Below the pieces are notes generated by a model. It searched no databases. It saw only the letters and a list, made by a program, of their open reading frames with translations, and had not been told where the DNA came from. Shown here one piece after another: positions 23,101-35,100 of a stretch of 64,000 nucleotides of DNA (position 1 is its first letter; each line of letters opens with the position of its first letter). The translations under genes and the position numbers were made by a program. The stretch comes from Platycnemis pennipes (taxonomy: Eukaryota; Arthropoda; Insecta; Odonata; Platycnemididae): the NCBI GenBank assembly GCA_933228895.1, contig OW121852.1, positions 104,677,544-104,741,543 of the forward strand, in the 5' to 3' direction.

Positions 23101-26100
23101 CATAAAACATTTATTCCCTTCTTGTAGCCAACTGAATCAGAGTTGCCCTTACCCGCTCCTCCTCCTGTGGGACAAAGGACTGCAGCACGATTGCAAAGGG
23201 CTGGTGGGGGAGCCGCTGGGGGCTTGTCAGCCCTTCAGCAAGCTCAGCCTCTCCCAGAAGTTGATGCCTACCTGCATCTCCTGGTGCTGGTCAAACTTTT
23301 GGATGCTGGCAAATATTCAGAGGCTGTCAGGTGCTCAGGTGAGAACTCAGCTGATCTGTACAGTTGACAACAGTGACTACTGCTTATTGCTCTATGCTCT
23401 AGCTCTTTTCAACAAAGAGAAAACTTTACCGTAGTGTGATGAATACAACCCCCCTCTCAGTGTTCTACACCAGTTGGAGTGTGAGAAATACCATGAGTGG
23501 AATGGGGTTGTTTACCATATTTTTCCGTTTTTTGATCTGTCAATTAGTTCTCAAGTTATTACAGTGAACTCTCGTTAGCACGTTCTTGAAGGGACCCGAA
23601 ATTCTGAACGTACTAACCAGGAAAACGTGCTAAAGAGGTTTGACCTTCCAGGGAACGTTAAAGATGTAATAATGAGTTGCATAACGCTCAGGGGAATGCT
23701 ACGTTCGTTTAGTCTATTCTGGTAGATAGCTGCCGTTCATTTATTGTAAAATACGTTTCACTTCCACTTATTACGCCTTCCAAGAAAATACCTATTAGGT
23801 TGACGTGTTATCCATAGTTAATTATGACGATAATAACCAAACAGCACGTTTTGTATGTAATTTTGTATGTAAGTTCAGCATCATAGTTAGTGGAGCCGCC
23901 CGGCGATTTTTCTCGTACTTTCCACGTAATTAACATGTCTCAGGATAGATGAATCCGCAGCGCGAATGCCCCACACCTCACTCTTTCGCACTTTTATTAG
24001 TTTTTTTCCTATTTTTCACAATAGAGTTTAATGTTGACGGTGGAATTTTCATTTTGGCAGCTATTTCGACACGCTTCATACGTAGATTTTCGCCCACTTC
24101 TCGGAGGAGTTTGAGCTTTTCGATCGTCAATATTTGTCGTTTCAACACACGCTTCTCCATGACTAATTCTTATCACTTGTCACACTTTAATTACTTGTCA
24201 CACTGTTAATTTCTCGAAGTGTTTTCACAGTTTGGCTGCCCAGCAAACATTTATAAAACAAACGAACATCGCAATAAAATCGTCTGCTTGTGGGTGCCAA
24301 ACGCTGCAAAATGCTGAATGGCCAATTCAAATGTTTGTGAATGCTGAATTTTTACTTCTTCATAAACAATTTTTAACCATAATGTATGTAACAAATTTTA
24401 TTGTAAACAATAACGATCTTTTTTAATGCGAGAATCAAATCTCTTGAGTGATATTCATCGTCATGTTAACCTATAGGGCGGTTATTTTGCCGGAACGAAT
24501 TTGGTTTGGTCCTCCTACGAACGTACTAAAGGGGTAACCAAAACGTGCTAACCAGGATTATTTACATGCACTGTGACCCGGACCTGAGGAAATGAACGTG
24601 CTAACGAGGAAAACGTGCTATCAAGGAACGTACTAACGAGAGTTCACTGTAGTGGCAAAAACCTGATGTTTTTAACCCTCTTGGAAAAGTGGGCATGCAA
24701 AGGACTTCCACGTCATCCACTTCATCCATTCACAACTGACGCTGTGAAGCTCCTTCACCCAATCACAATTGGGGACACACAGCTGACTCTGCCTGACTTG
24801 GAAGTTGTTGTGTCAGGATGTGTGTGAGCAGAGATTCCACCTCCACTCCCATCCCTTTCCCTCAAGTCAAGGACGGTAGGTGAATGACGTAGGTAACCTT
24901 AACACAGCTTGTTTGGTGGTCGTCACATTTTGCTTATTTTTAATGTTTGATTTATGAGTGAATGGCTCTGGTTAGAAGATTAAATTTTTCACTAAAATTC
25001 ATTTTTCTTTTCCATCTAACGATTTTGTGTACAAAATAGTAGTTTCGACACAGAGTAAACGACCCTATTGTTCCTAAATGAGTGGAATTGTTGTCTACTT
25101 GGAACCGAAATCCCTATTTCCCTAGAATAGTTAGATAGAAATGAAAAACGAACTTACATGAAAAAAATTAATCTTCTAACTGAGCCATTTACTCGTAAAT
25201 AAAAATTTTAAAGTATGCCAAAGTTGACACCCGCCAAAGGGAGGTCAGCACACACAACTCGGCGTTTACTCAGAACCGAAATCGCAATTTTGTGCACAAA
25301 ATCGTTAGATGGAAATGAAAAATGAATTTTAGGAAAAAATTAATCTTCTGACCACAACCATTCACTCATAAATCAAAAATTAAAATAAGCAAAAGGTGGT
25401 GCCCACTGAGAAAGCTGCTGTGGTAACATTTACGTCATTTTCCTAACATCCTTGACTGCTTTCTGGAAGGAAAGGGAGTGGAGGGTGGTTCTCAGAAGGT
25501 CTGCTCGTACAGATGCTGTCGCAACTGCTCCTATTGGCACAGTCAGCTGTGTCCCCCCATTGCGATAAGGCAAAGTAGCTTCGCGGGCTCAGTTGTGATT
25601 GGACAAAGTTGATATATGTTAGAGGTTGCACCACCCCCACTTTTCCGAAAGGGTTAAAAACATCGGTTTTTCACCGCTTATAACTCGAGAAATAATTGAC
25701 GGATCAAAAAATGGAAAAATACGGGCCTTTTTATTTTACAAACTCAGTCAGATTCATATTCAAAAAGCACCTCAGTGTTTGAAGTCGGCTTTAACCTCGT
25801 GGACGGTGGCGCCATGTGCACGACTTCGCCTGCTCTGTGACATTACATGTTTAGCAGTCCGGCAACATCTAGCTCCTTTAAAGCCTCTAGAATTTCCACA
25901 GAGAAAGAGGATGCCATGGTAGCGCAACTGGTAGAGCACCTGGCCCGATATCAGATGGTCCAGGTTTGAGTCCCGGTCAAGGCGAATGATTTTTTCTCTG
26001 TGGAATATCTTGCATTCGGTCAGATTTGGCAATAAAAAAAATGGTAAACGACCCCATTCTCTAGCCCTTTCGCGCTGGAGTCCTACGCAGGAAAAAGCAT

Positions 26101-29100
26101 TCCTTTCCACGGGTTACTCAAAAACTTTTTTCAACTCCCTGTGCGAAGCTCTCTTGAAGCAAGGTTTCTAGCAGGTATATCTTTCCCCCCCTTTGGGACC
26201 GGACCCAGCGGGGTTCCCGACCCTTTCCTCGGCCTCTGAGCAGAGATTGTCTTCACCCTTTTGCAAATGAGAACCCACCACGGCCTGCTTCCGCAACCAA
26301 CTATTTTTAATACAGTGTTATTTCTTAAATAAAAAATAGTAAGACTGTAAGTACAAATTAATACAGAAATGAATTCCTGCAGTTATAAATGCCATTTAGA
26401 GCTTTTAAATGAAATTCTACTGTTAATATTAAGATATATAGCTCAATAGACATCATATCAATAGTTGCCATAATAAATATTTTGTGGTGTTACGCCCTAG
26501 GAGACGATTTTGCGCATAGTCCAACCATACCCGTGTGCTATACCTTCATCAGGACTCATCCTAAAGGAAATTCATTTGCAATGGTAGTATGAGATAGATT
26601 TTTCTGCAGAGCAATTATTTCTTGAACCTCCTGGACTGGATTTCTAAAACCTGGAACCTTGTTAATAATAACGTTAGAGCTCCATTTAAAAATTCTAAAG
26701 ACTCAAAAACCCACAAGGAATAAACTTCTGGTACTAAATATCATGCGAATTGAACACATATTTTCCTGGTTGTTTCACTTTTTAAACAAACAAGTGACCG
26801 CGAACAACTTTCTTCATGTATCTTAGATTGTGCATTTCCATGCTCTTTGCAAATCCTTCAGCAATCACATCGGCCTCCATTGCTGTTGAAGAGGCTGACC
26901 AATTCCAGTAGCACACATGTTCCCTTTTATCAGGTCTTACACTGTCTTGCACTTCTCTCTCAGGTGTATATACAGCAGTACTTATTTCGTACTCCTACGA
27001 AAAGCACCTTCTTAGATTTATACCCAACGATACATGCCTGAAAAATAGAAGTACACGTAGACATATTAAGTAGTAACTATCAATACTTCCAAACGTGTTT
27101 CCTAAGTAATAGCTGAATTTCCACAAGGAAACAAATCAATTTATAAAATTAATTTGTTTTATTATACATAAAAAGTAATTTATTAAACATAAAGATATAT
27201 CAGGACAGCTCTATACTTAAAGGAATAATTAATAATATTGCTCTAATTCAGTTCATCAATGCTTCTTATTTATATATTTACTTAATTTTTTAAAAGTATG
27301 CATATGAAACTGAAAATTGTCCTTTTCCCGCTATTTGCATTTTCCCACAATTTACACTTTTTTCTAGTGGTCCCTAGAAAAGGGTAAATAAGGGGTTTTA
27401 TTGAATGTGTATCTTTGATCCCCCATCAACAAAAGTTGACCTTGATATATTTAGGTTGACTTACATTTCAGAGTTTCAATTTAGCTGCATGCAAAGTCAC
27501 TCAACACTGCAGTGTTGAGTGGCACATACAGGAAAGTATACCCTCTCTAGTGCTACCCCCTCACCGAATTTGGAAATTCAGGTTCTTTCGTCAAAAACAG
27601 GTCTACAGCCAAGATGTTTTTATCTTTGATTGGACAAAAAGGAGATGAACATGTTAAGCAACAGAATGCCCCATTACCAGCTGTTTGAAACCTATCGTTG
27701 ATGGCATGTTACCCTCTTCATGAATATCCTGTTGCATTGTGTTTTTGTGTATTTAATGGGTGTAAACCTGCTAATGATTGTTATGTGGAGAGAGGGAGGT
27801 ACAGGGACTATCTTTTTTACCTGTTGTTCGTGAAAGTTTAAATCCTTAAAAAAATGAATGTACGATGCAGGTGTTGAGGTTTAGATTTATAGATGTTCTG
27901 TACACCCTTATCTGAATGATTTTGAGTGATAAATGTAATGTTTTCCTCTAAACACAGACCTTCTGATGGCCAAGGTATCATCGCAGAACCGGAGATCCAT
28001 TGACCTAGTTGCCGCAAAATGCTATTTCTATCACTCCCGTGCTTATGAACTCACAGACCAGTTGGAGAAAATACGTGGGTAAGTTTGTCATTGTGATATT
28101 TAATCTACAGTTGATCCATGTTTTGTAGTATCCATTCTGCAGGACTTATTGTGATTTGAAAAGAATTTTTTACTTAGCGAATACTGACCCTTGAAAATCA
28201 TGTTTCATAGTATTTACTATTAATTTAACGTTTATTTGGGAAAATCGTGCTGTGCTCCCTTGTGCATGAAAGGATATTATAATTTAGATCAAAGCAGATT
28301 CAAACAACATACTTTTCTACCAGATTTTACATAGAACGCTCTGTGACCTGTGTCGCGTTAAGAAGACATCTTTTGGCTAGTTAATGCCTTAATAAGGTGA
28401 AACTAGGCACTGTCAGTGTTCTCTGTGCTCACTATAATCTTGGAAAGATGTACCTTGTCTTCTTATTTAATGGAGATTTAGTCCTGTCAGAAATTACTCC
28501 AGATGTGATTTAAAACAGCCATAAATAAGGTTTACATGCCCATGATTGGCCACAGAGAAGAAGTAGATGAGATACTCATGAACAGCCTGAAGAAATTATT
28601 ATGTTCATAAAATAAAACATAAGTAACATATTAATGCAGGATTGGATTGAAAAATCAAAGTTGTGCAAAAGTTGTCAGGTTTTGTGAGAAAATGGAGTAG
28701 TTATAAGAAATACTTGATTAAAGCACCATGAAAAGCATAGCTGTTCATGAAAAACGCCAAGTCACCTATTAAAAGAGATATCAATTAGTTTGAATAATTG
28801 TTAGGCTTAGATTAAAAAAATTGTCACTAGTTGAAACAATTTCCCAGGTACTGATGCAGACTCTCAGCTCAACTTAGTGGTGATGAATGGTGGTGTTAGA
28901 ATCTAAGGGATGAAGGGGAAGGAGGCTTAGGAAATTGAATGTAGAAATTTTAAACGAAGTTATAGAGTGGTTTTACCAAAAATTAGTTTCTAGTCTTTTA
29001 AATGACTATAAATAAAAAAGATAAGAGTGGTGAAAAGCAGGTAAAGGGTGAAATGGGGATAATGAGAGAAACATGTAAAACAGTTGAACTAACAGATGGA

Positions 29101-32100
29101 AGAAATGTCAAGAAGAAGCCATGGATAACTGAAGAAATCCTAAGGAGAAGAAAGGGAAGAACATGAGATGGGTAGGATAAAGCTTAAAATAAAACTCAGG
29201 GCATGGTGGCAAGAGAAAAGCAATCAAATGTAAAGTTTGCAGAGGAATAAAATTACCTGGTTATGAAATTTTAGAGGAAAAAGAAGGCAAATCTTAATTT
29301 AAAATTCAGAGGTCATGTGCGTGAACATATGGTATAGTTCTGTTACTCCAGTAGCATAATGGGCTAAGGTGGCCACACTAATAATGATGTTCGGTGAAGA
29401 ATGTCTTCATCGAAGGAATCATCAAAGAAAGGAGAAATTGTCGGAAGAAACTTTCCTACAGGCATCCACTTCCTCAGCATAGGTGGTTTATCCGGTTCCA
29501 AACGAGACCTATTTACTTTTGTTGCTGGCCCAGGATCAGATGTCATGTCATCGGACGAACTACAGTAAAACCCCGTATTTGCGTTATCGGAATTTACATT
29601 TTCCCGCAAATTGCAACATTTTTATTCGGTCCCATCAAATTTCCTATCTCCGCAACATATGGAGTACCCTGTATTTACACCGTGTGTTTCTCCGTTTTCC
29701 CGCTATTTGCAATACGATGTGCTGACGAAAAAAAATAATTTCCCTTCTAAAACAGTTACTCGTGCATATCAGCCCTTACAAACCATCTTTTGGTTCGTAC
29801 ATATATACTTATTAATACAACAGAGAGCAGTAATGAGAACTATTTTCGGGAAGAATTTGGATGTCGCGGGGCACAATGCCACTAGTGTCAGAAATTTGAA
29901 CTACGTCATCTCGTTATCTTCCGCGAGGAAAAGATTCATGATATGAAATGAATGTATTGTAGGACTACCCAGCTAATAATAAATACAATGTTAAGAACTC
30001 CTGTCGGAATGTTGACAATATTGATTTAGAATAGAATTTGATATGATTAAGAATGAAAGCGACTTCTGAACCAGACGTGATGAAGCGTGATAAATGCCAG
30101 AACTATATAACGTGACCGACAACTGGGATCATTTACGCTGATTTGATTCAACAGTTATAACAATGATGGGTTACTAAAATATAAAACTTATTGGAAATTG
30201 CATTATCCTATTCAAGCCACACTGCATCGCAAATAATTATAATATTTAAAAATTATGAAGTTGCACGACAGTTTGCACTTGTAGAATGGCGAGGTAGCTT
30301 GTGTGTTGCTAAGTTAAATAATTGAGGGTAATTACCCTCAATTAGTATGGAAAATAGAGTTTATCCTGCTTGAAAATGGAAAGGCGAGACATTGAATACC
30401 ATAATGAAAAATCGTGTGCGATTGTAAAACATGCAAACCAGTGTGGACATTCGTCAAAAAAGGGAAAGCATGTAAAGAATTCCAGGTATGAAGAATTAGA
30501 ACGAATGTTGAAAAAATAGTTTTTAGGTGCAAGATCATCAAATGTCCCTGTGAATGGCGTCATCTTACGAGAAAAAAACGTTGGATATCGCCACAAGATC
30601 GGAAATGGAAGATTTTACGGCAACCAATGGTTGGTTGGATAGATTCAAAAATTGGTACAATCTTGTATACAAGACTGTGAGTGGTGAAAGTAAAGGTGTT
30701 AACATTGAGACTGCAACTCAGTGGAAAGTATCTGAACTGATTAGACTTCTGGAAGGCTACAGCCCAAAAGATGTTTTCAATGCAGACGAGACAGAATTAT
30801 TCTTTAATGTGCTGCCAGCAAAAACAGCGTGCCTCAGAGGGGAACAATGTCATGGCGGGTCCCTTAGTAAACAAAGACTTACTGTCTTATTAACCACACA
30901 TGCAGATGGAAGTGAGAAACTTCAGCCGCAAGCAATCGGCAAATCAAAAATTCCTAGGTGTTTCAAGCGTGTAAAACAGTTGCCCACTAGATGCACCACA
31001 AATAACAAAGCATGGATGACCTCAGCAATACTGGAGGATCAGCTTCGTGCTCTGGATGCGAAAATGGGGTCGCAGAACAGGAAAATTCTGCTGTTTATTG
31101 ATCAGTGCCCAGCCCATCCATGGAATGTACGCTTAGAAATGTACAGTTAAAATTTTTTCCAGCAAACTGTACCAGTGAGCTCCAACCATTGGATTTAGGA
31201 ATAATTCACTCATTTAAGGTGCATTATCGAAGAATGATTGTACAGAAATTGATATCTCTGCAATTGTGGTAGGGACATAAAGACAATCAAATTGAGTTTA
31301 CTGGATGCCTTTCACTGTATATAATGGGCCTGGAAACAGGTTTAGGACTCTACAATATATAACTGCTTTAGAAGAGCAGGATTTCATGTTGATAGTGGCG
31401 AAGAAATTCCAGTTGAATTTACTTGTGATGATGATACTATAGACAATGTGTGGAAACTTCTTAAGACAAATTATACTTTCTCGGAGTTTGTCAAATTAGA
31501 TTCTTGTGTTGTGACAACTGCCATAGAGAGTGTAGATGACATTTTGGGTAAACACCTGGAGGAAGATGTAGATGAGGAGGACACAGAGGATGAAGGGACA
31601 CCTTTACCTTCATACCAAGACACAGTATGTGCTGTTCACACACTAAGGAATTACTTGATAGGTGGAAACTGCAATAAGCAAATGCTTGATGAACTGCAAA
31701 CAATTGAAAATAAAGTGCATGATATCAATACACAAAGGAAGCAAAAGCAGTCGAAAATATCAGACTTTTTAGCTAAGTAATTACATTACATAGCAAAAAA
31801 GTCATAATCATTAGATTGTTTCGATGATTCCTGATAGCAAGCAACACTGAAATGACATTGCCATTGTAATTCTTGCATATATTTACAATTACTTCTTTCA
31901 GTATTCTCAGCTCAATACATTATTGTGTGTAGGATCCACCTAACCAGAAAATTGCATTTTCATTAAGTTCTTTTTTTTACATTTGATCATTTTTGTCATG
32001 GTTTAGTGCAATATTATGTAGTCCTAATTTATTTTATGTTATGGCAGTGAAAGAGAAAAATAGTTTGCTTTTTATTTTAATAATTTAAAATATTTAATGT

Positions 32101-35100
32101 TATGTTATTCACAGTAAATGAAGAGAGCTGTAGTTAAAGAAATGAATAATTTTATTCCTCTGTTTCAGTTTATCAGCCTGTTTTTTATTTTTAACATTTC
32201 TCAAGCTAGTACATATGTAAAAGTGAAAATTCTCCATTTCCCACTGTTTGCATTTTCCCGCAATTTGCACTTTTTTCTGGGGTCCCTAGAAAAGTGCAAA
32301 TAAGTGGTTTTACTGTATCTGTTATTTCACCACTGATATCATAATCACTGCCAGATGAATATTCATCATCAGACTCTTCATTTGTCCTCCGGTTGATATT
32401 ATGAATATCATCCGGAGGTAACCCTCCTGACTGTTTACATTTAGACATCTTTCCTGATGACGAGCTGGAAATTTTTGATGAATGAATGATGTATATTTCG
32501 TAGAAATTACAAACAAATATAAAAACAACAATTGTACCTAAATTATCAATATAAGATCTTGGATATTTCGCCAGAAGAAAATAATAATAACAATAAAAAA
32601 CAGTAAATACAATCAGTTCTGTCAACAGTACTAGGGCAGCTACATATGGTAACAGGTACTCGGGGTGAACTTGTTACTAGTGATATAAAATAGGTGGTAG
32701 CACTCTTCAGAGATACATCATAGTGATCACTGGGCTCACCAGTCTCGAGGATAGATGGCAACACAATATACAATGATTCCGAAAGAAAGGCATGCATTCA
32801 CACCTTCACTGCTCTAGCGCAAAGATTGAAGACGTAAATGTACGGTCGTACTCTGGATGGCTGGGTGGCGAAAGGATGTACATGAACGTTAGTACTGCTC
32901 AAAGGGTTAAGAAGAGAGTCAGAATTATGCTGATATGAAGAGAGAAATGGTATAGGATAAGATCTGTAAGGTATGAATGGTTAGAAGAAAATCAGGAACT
33001 TGTTCAGAATGTACCCTGTTAAATAATTGCCAATTAACCAATATCTACCCCTTCCATCACTGTGTTTGATTGTGCATGTAATGGCTTATGAAATATTTGA
33101 TAGGTTCCTCCATGGGCGATTGAGAACTGCTACTCTTCGCAGTGACTATGAGGGGCAAGCTGTTCTTATCAACTGTCTTCTCCGGAACTACTTGCATTAC
33201 AACTTGTATGATCAGGTAAGCTTTGTGTTATTGTTAAAACTTTATTAGCTTTAGAAAAGTGGTGTATTACACAAATTCGTGTTAGAAAATTTTTAAAAAG
33301 TGCTCTTTGTACAGTCCACTAGAGACTAGTGGACCGTACAAAGTGTACTTTTTTAAATTTCCATTGTGGGGAGGTTCCACATAGTTAAGCCTGAAACCAT
33401 TAGTCATAAATTCATGTTAAGTGAAATTAAAAAGCCCTTAGGAATCGTATGATTCATAGAAGTATGCATGTGGAATGACAAATTTCACCCAAAAAAAACC
33501 ACATCACTCAGAAGTTCACCCATGATGATGTTTAGAGGTTGATGCCAAATTCCGGGCTGAACAGAAATGAATGAAACAACATGCAAAGTGAGTTTTTTTA
33601 TTGTAATGGATTTGTTTCACAGAGTAGGGCCAGTTGGATTTCAGTTTAATTCTTTTGACCCACGCTACTCTTTGTACCTTGCACACAAAAAAAATTGAGG
33701 ACTCCCTCACTCATTCAGGGTGATAGAGGGTTGATTTTTAAGGGTGAATGTATTCATTAATATGCTGAAGTTGGATGACATCAGATCCATATACAGTGGA
33801 AGCTCTATATAGCGAGAGCCCTCGGGAACTGAAAAATCACTCGCCATATAGAATTGTCGTTGTAACCGAAGGTAATTAAATAATTACCCCACAGCTATAT
33901 TTTGGGTTATTTTTTTTTTTTTGAGTGGTGAAAATATTCTAATGAGATTGCAATTAAAAATCAAGTTATGCGAACATATCATTTACCGATGATCGTATCC
34001 ACTTTCAACTACATCAAATTCTTGTCCTGTGTCATATGCTGGAATATAATAAGTCGAATTTTTACACTTAAGCCCTTGCCTCAGACTGCCTTGTACAGAT
34101 AATTTGTACAACGTGTTAATTTTATTGTCATTGCCCCTATTGTTTGGATGTGTCAATTACATATGTCACAACTGCAATGGCAATGAAACAAACGATTAAC
34201 TGCAAAACCTTCGGAAGCCAGAAAAAAGTCCTACCTTCTTCCTCTCCAAAAGTAGTTGAAAATGGTGAGTGACGGCTGATAGATAAAGAAATTACTGGGA
34301 TAAAACTAAAGGAGATTTAGCTCCACACAAGCACCGGATTGCTCTCTTCTCCAGGTTAGCAGCGGAAATAAAGGAGAGAACAACCTTCATTTGCTGTAAG
34401 ATTGCCTCCTTTAAAATGGTCTAAATCGTCTCTGAGAACAGCTGACTCGGATTTGTCGTAATCTTAAAGCCGATTAAAACCAGTATTTACAAATGCAAAA
34501 GCATTAGCTATAAATTATCCTGGACCGCAATAATTATGCATGGAATACTATCTTGAATTCATGGAAACGTATCTGTGACAAGTTAGTCCACAAGCAAGCA
34601 ATTTCAAGTTCAAAATTGAATTTCATCAAGATAGGTACGGGTGAACGTATTATCTGCTGACGTACCGACATCTAGCTGCAGCAACGGAAACTTTTTGATA
34701 CGAATGCCAATGGGAGGCGCGGAATAACGACAAAAGAACAATGAAATGCACGGACTTATGAGAAATTAATATTTAATTAATAAGTGTGCATACGGGCATT
34801 TCGTGAATGGTCGAAACAAACATTTAATAATCAAAGTGGGCGGAAAAATTTACTGTTTGGCATTTAATACAATTGAAAAGAGTACGTGAGCACAACATTT
34901 ACCTCTCGTAATATTGAATGACCTCTGTTGAGGCAGGTTATCATCCTCGCTATTACCAATTTATTTTACATGTAAATCATAGGGTTTTAAATGGTTCCTT
35001 CCAAATCCCTTGCTAATTCGAGCTTCTCGCTATATGCCGTGCTCGTTGTATGGGACTTCCACCGTAGTTCAACCCTACTTGTTAACTCAAGTGCCAAAGG

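Larger units (their letters stand above)
23500..25070 (-). repeat. Repeat A copy 2, split by a Tigger element
   Basis: The copy runs AATGGGGTTGTTTACC at 23500 to GTAAACGACCCTATTG at 25070, in the same orientation as 53187-53721. It is interrupted at a TA by the element at 23562-24649. Confidence 0.8.
29364..32448 (-). pseudogene. Acidic ORF of unknown type split by a Tigger element
   Basis: From ATG at 32448 the - strand reads [17 protein letters not shown], then a Glu/Asp/Ser-rich stretch ([20 protein letters not shown]), and runs into the Tigger. On the far side, the frame past the TA continues [15 protein letters not shown] to [19 protein letters not shown] and stops at 29364. One TA copy keeps the frame. 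The acidic N-terminus followed by a W-x-P motif recalls piggyBac-type transposases, but no DDE domain follows; identity unknown. Confidence 0.4.

Noticed and set aside
25905..25980. Functional tRNA gene
   Set aside because: A- and B-box-like motifs are present, but the stems have mismatches and the segment is inside a TSD-flanked mobile insert.
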